Shown here one piece after another: positions 1-8,671 of a stretch of 64,000 nt of DNA. The notes under the pieces are model-generated. The model did not search any database and was not told the DNA's origin. It saw only the letters and a list, made by a program, of their open reading frames with translations. Where the stretch lies: the NCBI GenBank assembly GCA_002368645.1, contig DFEE01000018.1:1-64000 (forward strand), read 5' to 3'. The DNA comes from Bacteroidales bacterium UBA3810 (GTDB lineage Bacteria > Bacteroidota > Bacteroidia > Bacteroidales > Paludibacteraceae). The first letter of the stretch is position 1; the number at the start of each line of letters is the position of its first letter. A program made the position numbers and the translations under genes.

Positions 1-328
1 GTCTACTTATTTCAGGATAAGACATACCATTGACCTCTTCCTTCTCTCTGCTTCTCTCCGATCCCCTCCGATTCTCTCCGATAGCTTCGGATTTACCATT
101 TATAGGGCACCCGGTAACCTGGTATCCTGGTGGCGAAAAAAGACCGCTTGCGGGCTTTTTGGATATACCATTGCCCTCTAACCTCTCTCCCCTAACTTTC
201 CAATCCCCTTCGATAATTTCCGATCCCCTCCGATCCTCTCTGCTATTCCCCATTGCATTTTATCTTGATTCCTGACTCTTTACTCTTTATTCCCGATTCT
301 TTATTCCTTACTCCTTATTCCCTATTTC
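1..328. repeat. Non-coding, pyrimidine-rich region with 10-bp and 8-bp periodic repeats
   Basis: No believable gene. Positions 51-92 and 201-240 repeat a CCGAT core every 10 bases. Positions 110-132 carry about two units of the 8-bp family GGNANCCY that also occurs at 4369-4391 and 20644-20693. Positions 275-330 are a degenerate run of TTTATTCC-like words that resembles 23331-23375. The 81-codon open frame over this stretch is composed of these repeats and is unlikely to be translated. Confidence 0.6.
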
Positions 329-416
329 CATCGAAAGTCCATCGAAAGTCAATCGAAAGTCGAACGTAAGTCAATCGAAAGTCGAACGTATGTAAAACGC
401 AAGTCAATCGCACGCC
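329..416. repeat. 11-bp tandem repeat, 8 degenerate copies
   Basis: Eight consecutive 11-base units, the first two being exact copies of CATCGAAAGTC and the rest diverging gradually towards GAACGTAAGTC and AATCGCACGCC. The unit boundary holds its register over all 88 bases. Units of the same length but of different sequence occur at 23199, 35429, 55120 and 61298. Confidence 0.85.
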
Positions 417-504
417 ACAGCATCGATACAGCATGTATTTATTTCTTATCGCCTGCTCATATGCGCGCGAAAATCTTTATTTTTTATTTAAATATCGAAA
501 TAAA

Positions 505-537
505 TTTGCAGATGTCATATTTTTTTTGTAATTTTGC
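505..537 (+). promoter_or_regulatory. Promoter of the fumarate reductase operon
   Basis: TTTG at 505-508, 20-base spacer, TAATTTTGC at 529-537: the Bacteroidota house-keeping promoter. Transcription would start near 542, leaving about 95 bases of leader before the cytochrome gene. The spacer contains the TCA seen at the same place in most promoters of this window. Confidence 0.8.
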
Positions 538-636
538 GTGCCGTATATGACAACATACACGCTGTATATACCGGACACAACTTGCTCATAACAAAATAAA
601 ATAACTAATTAACATTTATCAAAACCATCTAATTCT

Positions 637-1350
637 ATGTCTTGGTTATCTAAATCTTCCATTGGCCGTAAGGTGATTATGTCCGTTACGGGTATTTTCA
701 TGGTGCTGTTCTTGCTCTTTCACGGGACTATGAACCTCTGTCTCGTCATCGACGACATCTGGGGCACTCATGCTTACAACTGGATTTGTTCCATGCTTGG
801 CGCTAACTGGTATGCACTCATCGGTACCGGTGTCTTGGCGCTTGGTTTCGTCATCCACATCGTTTGCGCGGTTATTCTCACCATTGAGAACCGTCAAGCA
901 CGCGGTAATGACCGTTATGCAGTCAATGAGCGCCCCGCAGGTGTTGATTGGGCTTCCCAAAACATGTTGGCTCTTGGCATCATCGTGCTCGGCTTCTTGT
1001 GCCTGCACTTGTACAATTTCTGGTTCAAAATGCAATTTGCGGAACTGACCGGTATTCAGACCTCTATGTTTGATCCTCAGGACGGTAGCGCTGTCGTTAA
1101 AGCCCTCTTTACCGATGGCTGGTGCGGTATTATCTATTGCATCCTCTACCTCGTTTGGCTCTGCGCTATCTGGTTCCACCTGAGTCATGGTGTCTGGTCT
1201 GCCTTGCAAACTGTCGGTTGGTCTAACCAAATCTGGCTGAAACGCATTAAGGTGATTGGTATTATCTTCGCTACACTTGCAGTTGGACTTTTTGCTATTG
1301 TAATTCTGTATTTCTTAGGTGTTAATATCGGCATGATGTGTGCTGCTTAA
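637..1350 (+). CDS. sdhC: Fumarate reductase/succinate dehydrogenase cytochrome b subunit (b558 type)
   Basis: Membrane anchor and haem subunit of the succinate:quinone oxidoreductase, 237 residues with five hydrophobic helices (about residues 13-35, 61-85, 109-130, 160-180, 205-230). Histidines inside the helices (His29, the HIVCAV segment near residue 73, HLYN near 123, WFHLSHG near 181) are candidate haem ligands, as in the di-haem B-type enzymes of Wolinella and Bacteroides. It opens a three-gene operon, 14 bases before the flavoprotein gene. In fermenting Bacteroidales the complex normally works as a fumarate reductase that takes electrons from menaquinol; that direction is inferred from lifestyle and cannot be read from the sequence. 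Confidence 0.93.
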   Translation: MSWLSKSSIGRKVIMSVTGIFMVLFLLFHGTMNLCLVIDDIWGTHAYNWICSMLGANWYALIGTGVLALGFVIHIVCAVILTIENRQARGNDRYAVNERPAGVDWASQNMLALGIIVLGFLCLHLYNFWFKMQFAELTGIQTSMFDPQDGSAVVKALFTDGWCGIIYCILYLVWLCAIWFHLSHGVWSALQTVGWSNQIWLKRIKVIGIIFATLAVGLFAIVILYFLGVNIGMMCAA

Positions 1351-1364
1351 AATTGTAAAAGAAT

Positions 1365-3479
1365 ATGGCTAAGAAGAATATCGTAGAGGCTGCCCAAGAG
1401 GTGGCGGCCCAAGTTAAAGAAACCATTGCAGACGCTAAAGAGACCGTTAAAAACGTCGCTAAAGCAGCTATGGAATTTGCTGAAGTCGTAGAGGCGGAAG
1501 TGGCCAAGGAAAACAAAGTCATCACCCCTAAGATGGCGAAGATTCCTGAAGGACCCCTGGAACTCAAGTGGACCAACTACAAGAACCATCAGAAACTGGT
1601 TAACCCCGCTAATAAGCGCCGCTTGGACGTTATCGTAGTGGGTACCGGTCTCGCCGGCGCTTCTGCTGCCGCAACGCTCGCAGAACTTGGATTCAATGTC
1701 CTTAATTTCTGCATCCAGGACAGCCCGCGTCGTGCACACTCTATCGCTGCACAGGGTGGTATCAATGCCGCTAAGAACTACCAGAACGATGGCGACTCTG
1801 TCTATCGTCTGTACTACGACACCATCAAAGGTGGTGACTACCGCGCACGCGAAGCCAATGTATACCGTCTGGCTGAAGTAAGTAATAATATCATTGACCA
1901 ATGCGTAGCGCAAGGCGTTCCTTTCGCACGCGAATATGGCGGACTGCTTGATAACCGCTCGTTCGGTGGCGCACAGGTTAGCCGTACTTTCTATGCCAAA
2001 GGTCAAACTGGTCAACAGCTGCTTCTCGGTGCATACTCTGCGCTGAGCCGCCAAATCGGTAAAGGCAAAGTGAAGATGTTTAACCGCCATGAGATGTTGG
2101 ATATCGTTATGATTAAGGACGAGAACGGTGAACCACGTGCCCGTGGTATCATTGCCCGTAACCTCGTTACCGGTCGCATTGAGCGTTTCTTTGGACATGC
2201 TGTTGTGATTGCTTCCGGTGGTTATGGTAATACCTTCTTCCTCTCCACCAACGCCATGGCTTCCAACGGCTCTGCCGCTATGCAGATGTACCGTCATGGT
2301 GCCTATTTCGCGAACCCCTGCTATGCACAGATTCACCCTACTTGTATTCCCAAGCACGGTGACTTCCAATCCAAACTGACCCTCATGTCCGAGTCTCTCC
2401 GTAACGATGGTCGTATCTGGGTGCCTAAGAAATTAGAAGACGCGCAGAAACTCCAACGCGGCGAAATCAAGGGTCGTGATATTCCTGAAGAAGACCGTGA
2501 CTACTACTTGGAGCGTCGTTATCCCGCTTTCGGTAACCTTGTTCCGCGTGATGTGGCGTCCCGTGCCGCCAAAGAGCGTTGCGACAAAGGCTATGGCGTC
2601 AATAACACCGGACTTGCCGTATTCTTGGATTTCGATGACGCTATCAAACGCCTTGGCAAAGACGTCGTAGCGCAGAAGTACGGTAACCTCTTCCAGATGT
2701 ATGAGAAAATCGTGGACGAAAATCCCTACGAGAACCCGATGATGATCTTCCCTGCTATCCACTATACGATGGGTGGTATCTGGGTGGACTATGAACTCCA
2801 AACCTCCGTCAAGGGTCTCTTCTGTATCGGTGAGGCGAACTTCTCCGACCACGGTGCTAACCGCTTGGGTGCATCTGCCTTGATGCAAGGTCTTGCGGAC
2901 GGTTACTTCGTATTACCTTATACTATCCAGAACTACCTCTCCGACCAAATCGGCGTTGCACGCATGTCAACGGACCGTCCCGAGTTCGCTGAGGCAGAAA
3001 AGAGAGTACAGGATAAGATTGACCGCTTAATGAAGATTCAAGGTAAACGCTCTGTGGATTCTATCCATAAAGAACTTGGTCTCATCATGTGGGATTTCGT
3101 AGGTATGGGACGTACTGCCGAAGGCCTTAAGACTGCCATCGAGAAGATTGATGCCCTCAAGAAAGAGTTCTGGTCCAATGTCTATATCCCGGGAGAGGCA
3201 GGCGCACTCAATAACGAGTTGGAGAAAGCTCTCCGTCTTGCTGACTTCATTGAGATTGGACGCTTGATGGCTGTGGATGCACTGCACCGTGAAGAGTCCT
3301 GCGGTGGACACTTCCGGGAAGAGTATCAGACTCCGGACGGCGAAGCGCTTCGTCAAGATGATAAGTTCAGTTATGTCGCTTGCTGGCATTACATGGGAGA
3401 AGATAAAGAACCCGAACTCATCAAAGAACCGCTTGACTACGAATTTACTGAACGCAAAACACGTAACTATAAAGCATAA
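1365..3479 (+). CDS. frdA: Fumarate reductase/succinate dehydrogenase flavoprotein subunit with N-terminal helical extension
   Basis: Catalytic FAD subunit interconverting fumarate and succinate, 704 residues. The dinucleotide-binding motif VVGTGLAGASAA lies at 91-102, the likely covalent FAD histidine is His125 in RRAHSIAAQGG, and the HPTCIPKHGD and SESLRNDGR segments belong to the dicarboxylate site. Family members in this phylum normally begin close to the sequence KIPEGPL, here residue 59. The first 56 residues are extra: an Ala/Lys/Glu-rich amphipathic helix with phrases such as KETIADAKETVKNVAKAA. An internal ATG at 1533 (Met57) would give a protein of usual length. The upstream start at 1365 is preferred because it follows sdhC by 14 bases and the frame stays open with strongly biased composition. 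Confidence 0.95.
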   Translation: MAKKNIVEAAQEVAAQVKETIADAKETVKNVAKAAMEFAEVVEAEVAKENKVITPKMAKIPEGPLELKWTNYKNHQKLVNPANKRRLDVIVVGTGLAGASAAATLAELGFNVLNFCIQDSPRRAHSIAAQGGINAAKNYQNDGDSVYRLYYDTIKGGDYRAREANVYRLAEVSNNIIDQCVAQGVPFAREYGGLLDNRSFGGAQVSRTFYAKGQTGQQLLLGAYSALSRQIGKGKVKMFNRHEMLDIVMIKDENGEPRARGIIARNLVTGRIERFFGHAVVIASGGYGNTFFLSTNAMASNGSAAMQMYRHGAYFANPCYAQIHPTCIPKHGDFQSKLTLMSESLRNDGRIWVPKKLEDAQKLQRGEIKGRDIPEEDRDYYLERRYPAFGNLVPRDVASRAAKERCDKGYGVNNTGLAVFLDFDDAIKRLGKDVVAQKYGNLFQMYEKIVDENPYENPMMIFPAIHYTMGGIWVDYELQTSVKGLFCIGEANFSDHGANRLGASALMQGLADGYFVLPYTIQNYLSDQIGVARMSTDRPEFAEAEKRVQDKIDRLMKIQGKRSVDSIHKELGLIMWDFVGMGRTAEGLKTAIEKIDALKKEFWSNVYIPGEAGALNNELEKALRLADFIEIGRLMAVDALHREESCGGHFREEYQTPDGEALRQDDKFSYVACWHYMGEDKEPELIKEPLDYEFTERKTRNYKA

Positions 3480-3484
3480 CTATT

Positions 3485-4240
3485 ATGGACAGCTATATCA
3501 ATATCAAGGTTCGTGTTTGGAGGCAAGCCGGACCTAAAGCCCAAGGGCATTTCGAGACCTATGAGTTAAAGAATATCTTCCAAGGAGCATCTTTCCTTGA
3601 AATGATGGATATTCTCAATGAACAACTGATATCTGAGCACAAAGACCCCATCGCTTTTGACCACGATTGCCGTGAGGGTATCTGTGGTATGTGCTCCATG
3701 TATGTCAATGGTCATCCCCACGGACCTGACAGCGCTATCACTACCTGCCAACTACATATGCGCCACTTCCATGATGGCGAAACCATTACTGTTGAACCCT
3801 GGCGTAGCCGCGCCTTCCCTATCATCAAGGACTTGATGGTGGATCGCGGTGCCTATGACAAGATTATGCAGGCTGGCGGTTTCGTGTCCGTCAATACCGG
3901 TGGAGTTCCGGATGCTAATGCTATCGCTATTCCGAAACCCGTAGCAGACGAGGCTATGGACGCTGCTTCATGTATCGGTTGCGGTGCTTGCGCTGCAGCT
4001 TGTAAGAATGGCTCGGCTATGCTCTTTGTCGCTGCTAAAGTAAGCCAATTGGCACTCCTGCCGCAAGGAAAAGTTGAAGCGGCTCGTCGCGCAAAAGCCA
4101 TGGTCGCTAAAATGGACGAACTCGGCTTCGGTAACTGCACCAATACCGGTGCGTGCGCAGCTGAGTGCCCCAAGAGCGTTAGCCTCACCAATATAGCACG
4201 CCTGAACCGCGAGTTCATCTGCGCTAAACTGGCTGACTAA
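3485..4240 (+). CDS. frdB: Fumarate reductase/succinate dehydrogenase iron-sulfur subunit
   Basis: Electron-transfer subunit linking the flavoprotein to the haem subunit, 251 residues. The plant-type [2Fe-2S] site is CREGICGMC with a later TTCQ cysteine. The C-terminal half has two cysteine clusters, CIGCGACAAACK and CTNTGACAAECPK, which hold the [4Fe-4S] and [3Fe-4S] centres in this family. It begins 5 bases after frdA stops and is the last gene before a strong terminator, so sdhC-frdA-frdB forms a complete operon. Confidence 0.95.
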   Translation: MDSYINIKVRVWRQAGPKAQGHFETYELKNIFQGASFLEMMDILNEQLISEHKDPIAFDHDCREGICGMCSMYVNGHPHGPDSAITTCQLHMRHFHDGETITVEPWRSRAFPIIKDLMVDRGAYDKIMQAGGFVSVNTGGVPDANAIAIPKPVADEAMDAASCIGCGACAAACKNGSAMLFVAAKVSQLALLPQGKVEAARRAKAMVAKMDELGFGNCTNTGACAAECPKSVSLTNIARLNREFICAKLAD

Positions 4241-4280
4241 GGTGCTTTGGTGCTAAAACTCAGACGATTATAGACCAATC

Positions 4281-4315
4281 TCCCCCTTCGATAACACCAT
4301 CGGAGGGGGATTTTG
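4281..4315 (+). terminator. Intrinsic terminator of the fumarate reductase operon
   Basis: A 12-bp stem (4281-4292 with 4299-4310, one G-U pair) with loop AACACC, followed directly by a T-run. It lies 40 bases after the frdB stop. Confidence 0.9.
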
Positions 4316-4368
4316 TATTTATACATATCTGCCCCTCCGCCTCCATCTCCACTCCCCTGTACATAGGC

Positions 4369-4391
4369 AACCTGGTAACCCGGTATCCCGC
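4369..4391. repeat. 8-bp GGNANCCY repeat, about three units
   Basis: Units of the type GGYAACCY/GGTATCCC in head-to-tail order, the same family as 110-132 and 20644-20693. Confidence 0.6.
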
Positions 4392-4462
4392 TATCTTCCC
4401 TTCCGCAGGCAACCCGTAAAAAAGCCTACTAATCCACTAATTTGATAAAAAAAGCAGAAATA

Positions 4463-4495
4463 TTTGCGCATATCAAAAATTTATACTACTTTTGC
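4463..4495 (+). promoter_or_regulatory. Promoter of the secreted-protein pseudogene
   Basis: TTTG at 4463-4466, 20-base spacer with ATATCAAAAA, TACTTTTGC at 4487-4495. The start would be near 4500, so the transcript has a leader of about 255 bases, the longest in the window. Confidence 0.8.
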
Positions 4496-4588
4496 GCCGG
4501 TTTTTAGGGATTCTCTGTCATTTTGGATCGGCTAAAGGCACACAAGGAGATAATTACTATCCACAGCCCAAAAATGCGATTTAAATTT

Positions 4589-4599
4589 CCCCCCCCCCC
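4589..4599 (+). repeat. Poly-C tract of 11
   Basis: An uninterrupted run of 11 C in the leader, about 90 bases after the predicted transcription start. Such tracts are prone to slipped-strand length change. No other homopolymer of C or G this long was noticed in the window. Confidence 0.9.
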
Positions 4600-4646
4600 T
4601 ATACGAATAGGCGTAATGCAAAGAATATCAACAAATTCGCAGCCAT

Positions 4647-4686
4647 AAAGGCGGCGCATGGTCTTGTACTATGTGCTGCCTTTTTT
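4647..4686 (+). terminator. Terminator-like hairpin inside the leader (possible attenuator)
   Basis: A 13-bp stem (about 4647-4659 with 4671-4683, G-U pairs included) with a 10-base loop, followed by six T. It stands between the promoter at 4463 and the start codon at 4754, so transcription of the downstream gene must pass it. A second small hairpin, GTGGC-GCAA-GCCAC, follows near 4711-4724. Confidence 0.65.
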
Positions 4687-4753
4687 GCATGTAATATTAC
4701 CACCAATTAACGTGGCGCAAGCCACATAGTATTCACAATTAAAAACAAAAATA

Positions 4754-5473
4754 ATGAAAAAAATCTTTACTATTCTTCTCGCCCTCGCTGCAAGCGTCGG
4801 GCTTAGTTGGGCAACCACCGTAACGTGGGACAATAGCACCTTATCAAGTATCTACTTATACGAAGGTGAATCATTCACTGAAGGTGGTGTCGCGTTGACG
4901 TTATTGAATGGAGAAGGAGAAATTTATGGGACGAGATGGATGGGGGATTCTGAAAATGCCTCATTTAAGTTCTCGACTTCTTTAGGAAACTTCACGAGGA
5001 TTGAAATCACTGGAACCATTCATGAACTTGTTGGAAGCGGTTGGACGGAAACAAGCCCGGGTGCTGTGTGGACAGGTGATGCCAACGAAACTACATTTGG
5101 TAATGATTTTGATAATGTCACACAAATTGTATTTACCATCGAAGAACCTGCTCCTGCTCCCAAGCAGATTGATGAACTGCCGTACCAAAATAACTTTGAT
5201 ACTGAGGAGTTGCAGTCTGATTTCATGATTATAAATGCCAACAACGATACTCGGACATGTACTGCATACAACGGAATGATGCGCTATACCCTATAGTTCA
5301 ACTAACGCCGGCGACGACTGGCTGGTTTCACCGATGATTAAGCTGATAGCCGGTAAGGTTTATAAAATCAGCCTGAATGCACGTGCCCAAAGCAACAGAT
5401 ATCAGGAGAAACTGGAGGTGAAAGCCGCTAAAGATGCGACGGCTTCCGGCGCTGAGACCGCAGCCACTGTTGG
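4754..5473 (+). pseudogene. Frameshifted and 3'-truncated secreted protein with choice-of-anchor-J-like domain
   Basis: The first frame gives 180 residues: a signal peptide (MKKIFTILLALAASVGLSWA), a beta-rich domain, then a segment starting near ELPYQNNFDTEE and ending at MMRYTL and a stop. Without that stop the reading continues in the next frame as YSSTNAGDDWLVSPMIKL and on to about residue 235; the two pieces read through naturally as the sequence expected for choice-of-anchor-J-like domains (INANND, DDWLVSP). A one-base indel near 5287-5292 (the ACCCTA stretch) explains the break. The second frame then runs straight into the antisense of the DUF4294 gene, so the original C-terminus is missing as well. 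Family membership is recognised by eye. The frameshift itself could be an assembly error, the truncation less easily. Confidence 0.7.
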
Positions 5474-6097
5474 CTATAATTCTCCTGCCTCAACGAGAAC
5501 AATAATACGCTCGGTGATACGGTCTTTGTCATTACCATCATATTCCTCTTTGAGGTCATTCTTAAAGAGTTTGGCAATGAACTGCCAGAAATTAGCAGCT
5601 GCTTTAGACTTATAGTGTTGTATAAGTTCATAACTCGTCTTGTCGGTCTCGCGGTCCAAGAGTTTCATCAACATGCGTCCTTGCGAAGCATACATATTCC
5701 TGAAATCCTTTTCGTACTTCTTGAAGAGAGAACGTTCAAACTTTCTCCACCATATGCGACGCTCTTTGTCGGTAGAGAGTTTTGCCATCTCTGCATCGGC
5801 ATATGCCATGTCTTGAACAATCAGTTTGGCATAAGGGAGACATTTCTTAACATCCCGCACCGTGCGCCAATAGAAACGCTCTTGCCGTTTATTCTTAAAA
5901 CGCATAGGAGGGTAGATAAACACTTCTCTTAAACTCGCAAGGTACGTGGTGTCACTACCATGAACCTCATAGGAGACTAAACTCATGTTTTCCTGTCTGG
6001 GCGTAAGGCGTTCTATCTCTTCGGCATATAAGGAAAACACTCCCATCAATACGAATAGGAGTGTTCCCGATAAACGATATGGTACGCGTAGCAGCAT
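5474..6097 (-). CDS. DUF4294 domain-containing protein
   Basis: A 207-residue protein with a hydrophobic N-terminus that looks like a signal peptide (residues 1-25, ending near YAEE). The family core is visible as KNKRQERFYWRTVRDVKKC and IWWRKFERSLFKKYEKDF, a Lys/Arg/aromatic-rich helical region restricted to Bacteroidota. Function unknown. It is the last gene of the long minus-strand run that starts at the OmpA-like gene; its stop codon abuts the pseudogene at 4754. Confidence 0.85.
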   Translation of the reverse strand: MLLRVPYRLSGTLLFVLMGVFSLYAEEIERLTPRQENMSLVSYEVHGSDTTYLASLREVFIYPPMRFKNKRQERFYWRTVRDVKKCLPYAKLIVQDMAYADAEMAKLSTDKERRIWWRKFERSLFKKYEKDFRNMYASQGRMLMKLLDRETDKTSYELIQHYKSKAAANFWQFIAKLFKNDLKEEYDGNDKDRITERIIVLVEAGEL

Positions 6098-6153
6098 TTT
6101 GCCGATTTAGTGTAATTTAGTGCCTAATCAAACTCCTACGCCTTATGGTAATT

Positions 6154-7599
6154 TTACATTTTGGCAATAGATGCTTTGAGGAAACGATAGAATTTATTGA
6201 CCGTCTCAATATTGGTGCGCTCGTCGGGAGAGTGGGGGTGCTCAATGGTCGGGCCAAAGGAAATCATCTCCATTCCCGGATAGTTGCGGGCAATAATACC
6301 ACACTCCAAACCGGCGTGAATAACGACTACTTTAGGCTCTACACCGAACTCCTCATGATACATTTGTTTCATTGTATGGAGCAGTTCGGATTTGAAGTTA
6401 GGTTGCCAGCCGGGATAGGAACCGCCAAACTCCACTTCGGCACCTGCGAGAGCAAATGCGGAATGAATAACCTGTTTTAACTCCTCTTTACGACTCTCTA
6501 CTGCCGAGCGAGTCAAACAGAGACAAGTTATCTTATTGTCTTTGGTCGTGATGGTGGACAAATTATTACTGGTCTCTACGATACCGGGCATGTCCTCCAA
6601 CATACGATATACTCCGTGGGGGCAAAGTGTCACAGCATGAATAAGGAAATCTTGTACATCCTCAGGTATCTCCGTGGCGGGTTTGTCAACCTCGGTCATC
6701 GTCAATGTGATACCGTCATCAATACCCTCAAACTCTTTGAGAAAACGATTCTCCCATTCATATACGAGAGTATCAAACTCTTCATATCCTTCTCTTGGAA
6801 TAGTTACGATAGCGGAAGCCTCACGCGGAATAGCATTACGTAATGAACCGCCATTCACGGATACCAAACGCGCCTCATAATTGGCAACAGCGTCTTTAAG
6901 GAACCTGAACAGCAGTTTGATAGCATTGGCACGTTGCAGATTGATATCAACACCGGAGTGACCTCCCTTGCAGCCCTTTAAATCTATCCGTAAAGCAATA
7001 TCATCTTCGTCCACCTCAACGGGTTGGTATTCAAATGTCGCAGTTGTGTCAACTCCCCCCGCGCAGCCGACATATAATTCGCCTTCGGTTTCGGAGTCGA
7101 GGTTTAATAGATATTTGCCTTTCAACCAACCGCCTTGAAGCGCAAAAGCACCATACATACCCGTCTCTTCATCCACGGTGAAGAATGCCTCCAAAGGAGG
7201 GTGAACTGCATCTTTGTCCGATAGAATAGCAAGTGCCGCAGCTACACCGATACCGTCATCAGCACCTAAAGTAGTACCGTCTGCCGTTACCCATTCATTG
7301 TTATCCTCTATATAGGCCTTAATAGGATCCTTCTCAAAATCATGGACCTTATCGCTATTCTTCTGAGGCACCATATCCATATGGGCTTGGAGAATTATAC
7401 CGGGGTGTGACTCCATCCCTTTTGAAGCCGGCTTGCGAATAAGCACATTTCCGATTTCGTCCTGCTCAGTCTCTAAGCCGAGGGCACGACCATAATGAAC
7501 TAAGAATGCTTGTACTTGTTGGGTGTGTCCGGATGGACGGGGAATTAGCGTCAGGTCATAAAATGCTGACCATAGCGCTTGAGGTTCAAGATTTTTCAT
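6154..7599 (-). CDS. pepD: Aminoacyl-histidine dipeptidase (peptidase D, M20C)
   Basis: Cytosolic Zn-dependent dipeptidase that cleaves Xaa-His and other dipeptides, 481 residues, the usual length. Metal-ligand motifs are visible: QAHMDMVPQ (about residues 70-78), TTLGADDGIGVAAALAI (about 110-126) and FFTVDEETGMYGA (about 140-152), with the late GLECGII and HSPDERTN segments. A dimerisation domain lies between. No signal peptide. It lies 34 bases downstream of the asparaginase gene in the same direction, so the two nitrogen-salvage enzymes are probably co-transcribed. Confidence 0.95.
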   Translation of the reverse strand: MKNLEPQALWSAFYDLTLIPRPSGHTQQVQAFLVHYGRALGLETEQDEIGNVLIRKPASKGMESHPGIILQAHMDMVPQKNSDKVHDFEKDPIKAYIEDNNEWVTADGTTLGADDGIGVAAALAILSDKDAVHPPLEAFFTVDEETGMYGAFALQGGWLKGKYLLNLDSETEGELYVGCAGGVDTTATFEYQPVEVDEDDIALRIDLKGCKGGHSGVDINLQRANAIKLLFRFLKDAVANYEARLVSVNGGSLRNAIPREASAIVTIPREGYEEFDTLVYEWENRFLKEFEGIDDGITLTMTEVDKPATEIPEDVQDFLIHAVTLCPHGVYRMLEDMPGIVETSNNLSTITTKDNKITCLCLTRSAVESRKEELKQVIHSAFALAGAEVEFGGSYPGWQPNFKSELLHTMKQMYHEEFGVEPKVVVIHAGLECGIIARNYPGMEMISFGPTIEHPHSPDERTNIETVNKFYRFLKASIAKM

Positions 7600-7633
7600 A
7601 TGATTAGTTTTTAGTGGAAATTCAGTAATTCAG

Positions 7634-8671
7634 TTAATTATGAATAGTTATCTCACCGCATAAATCTTTCTGTAATAAGATTTTGACCCGCTCAATATTG
7701 TCGGGGTGTTCGCCTAAGAGGTACATTAACTTGCTGAGCAATGCCTCCGTGGTGATGTCGAATCCGGATAGTACACCGGCCTTAATGAGGTTGCTTGATA
7801 CTTCATAAAGTTCCATATCAACCATTCCTGTGGAGCATTGGGTCTTATTGACAATAATAATGCCCTTATCTACGGCTTCTTTAAGCAGTTTATAGAGCCA
7901 TTTATAAGACGGCGCATTGCCCGCTCCGTAAGTCTCTAAAACAACAGCCTTAAGATCGCGGATATGCAGAATAGACCGCACCACTTGCTCTGTTATGCCG
8001 GGGAAAAGTTTTAGCACCACAACATGATTGTCGGTATCGGTGTGGAGCTTGAGTTGCGCTTTGGGGTCGGAATAGTGAACAAGGTGCACGTTATAGGTAA
8101 TATGTAGCCCTGCTTGCGCCAATGGAGGATAATTATAGCTCTTGAAAGCCGCAAAGTGTTCGGCATTGCGTTTGGTCGTTCTATTGGCGCGGAAGAGACG
8201 AGACTCAAAGTAAATAGTAACTTCCGGCACGATAGCATCGTTATTCTCGTCCCGAGCAGAAGCTATCTCTATCGCGGTCAAGAGATTTTCTTTGGCATCC
8301 GAGCGTAGCACACCAATCGGTAATTGAGAACCGGTAAAAACAACAGGCTTATTCAGTCCCTCAAGCATGAAAGACAATGCCGAACCCGAATAGGACATGG
8401 TATCAGTGCCATGCAAAATAACGAATCCGTCGTAATCATCGTAATGCTTGGCAATGGTCTGAGCCATTTTCTTCCAGTCCTGAGGATTGACATCGGAGGA
8501 ATCTATTAGCGGCGTAAAAGACAGCAAATGTACTTCCGTATCAGGAGTCTCAAAGAGTTCTGGAACGGCGGCACGGAAGGACTCTTCCGTCGCGGGACGC
8601 AGTGCGCCTGTCTCGCGACTACGCTCCATGCATATGGTGCCACCCGTCAATATCAATAAGACCTTATTCAT
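7634..8671 (-). CDS. ansA: Type I L-asparaginase
   Basis: Hydrolyses L-asparagine to aspartate and ammonia; no signal peptide, so cytosolic. 345 residues. Both catalytic threonine motifs of the family are present: LLTGGTIC near the N-terminus (with ILTGGTICM) and the HGTDTMSYSGSALSF segment near residue 90. An upstream in-frame TTG at 8680 is open, but the ATG at 8671 is preferred: it overlaps the stop of the S41 protease gene by 8 bases, a typical translational-coupling arrangement. Part of the tig-to-DUF4294 run. Confidence 0.93.
   Translation of the reverse strand: MNKVLLILTGGTICMERSRETGALRPATEESFRAAVPELFETPDTEVHLLSFTPLIDSSDVNPQDWKKMAQTIAKHYDDYDGFVILHGTDTMSYSGSALSFMLEGLNKPVVFTGSQLPIGVLRSDAKENLLTAIEIASARDENNDAIVPEVTIYFESRLFRANRTTKRNAEHFAAFKSYNYPPLAQAGLHITYNVHLVHYSDPKAQLKLHTDTDNHVVVLKLFPGITEQVVRSILHIRDLKAVVLETYGAGNAPSYKWLYKLLKEAVDKGIIIVNKTQCSTGMVDMELYEVSSNLIKAGVLSGFDITTEALLSKLMYLLGEHPDNIERVKILLQKDLCGEITIHN

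Noticed and set aside
30..275. 81-codon frame at the left edge
   Set aside because: Low-complexity pyrimidine repeats translated in one frame.
329..416. CRISPR-like array
   Set aside because: Units are 11 bp, contiguous and without spacers; no cas genes are near.
646..1230. Minus-strand open frame of 194 codons
   Set aside because: Antisense shadow of the cytochrome b subunit gene, which has five clear membrane helices.
1347..2369. Minus-strand open frame of 340 codons
   Set aside because: Antisense shadow of frdA, caused by biased codon use.
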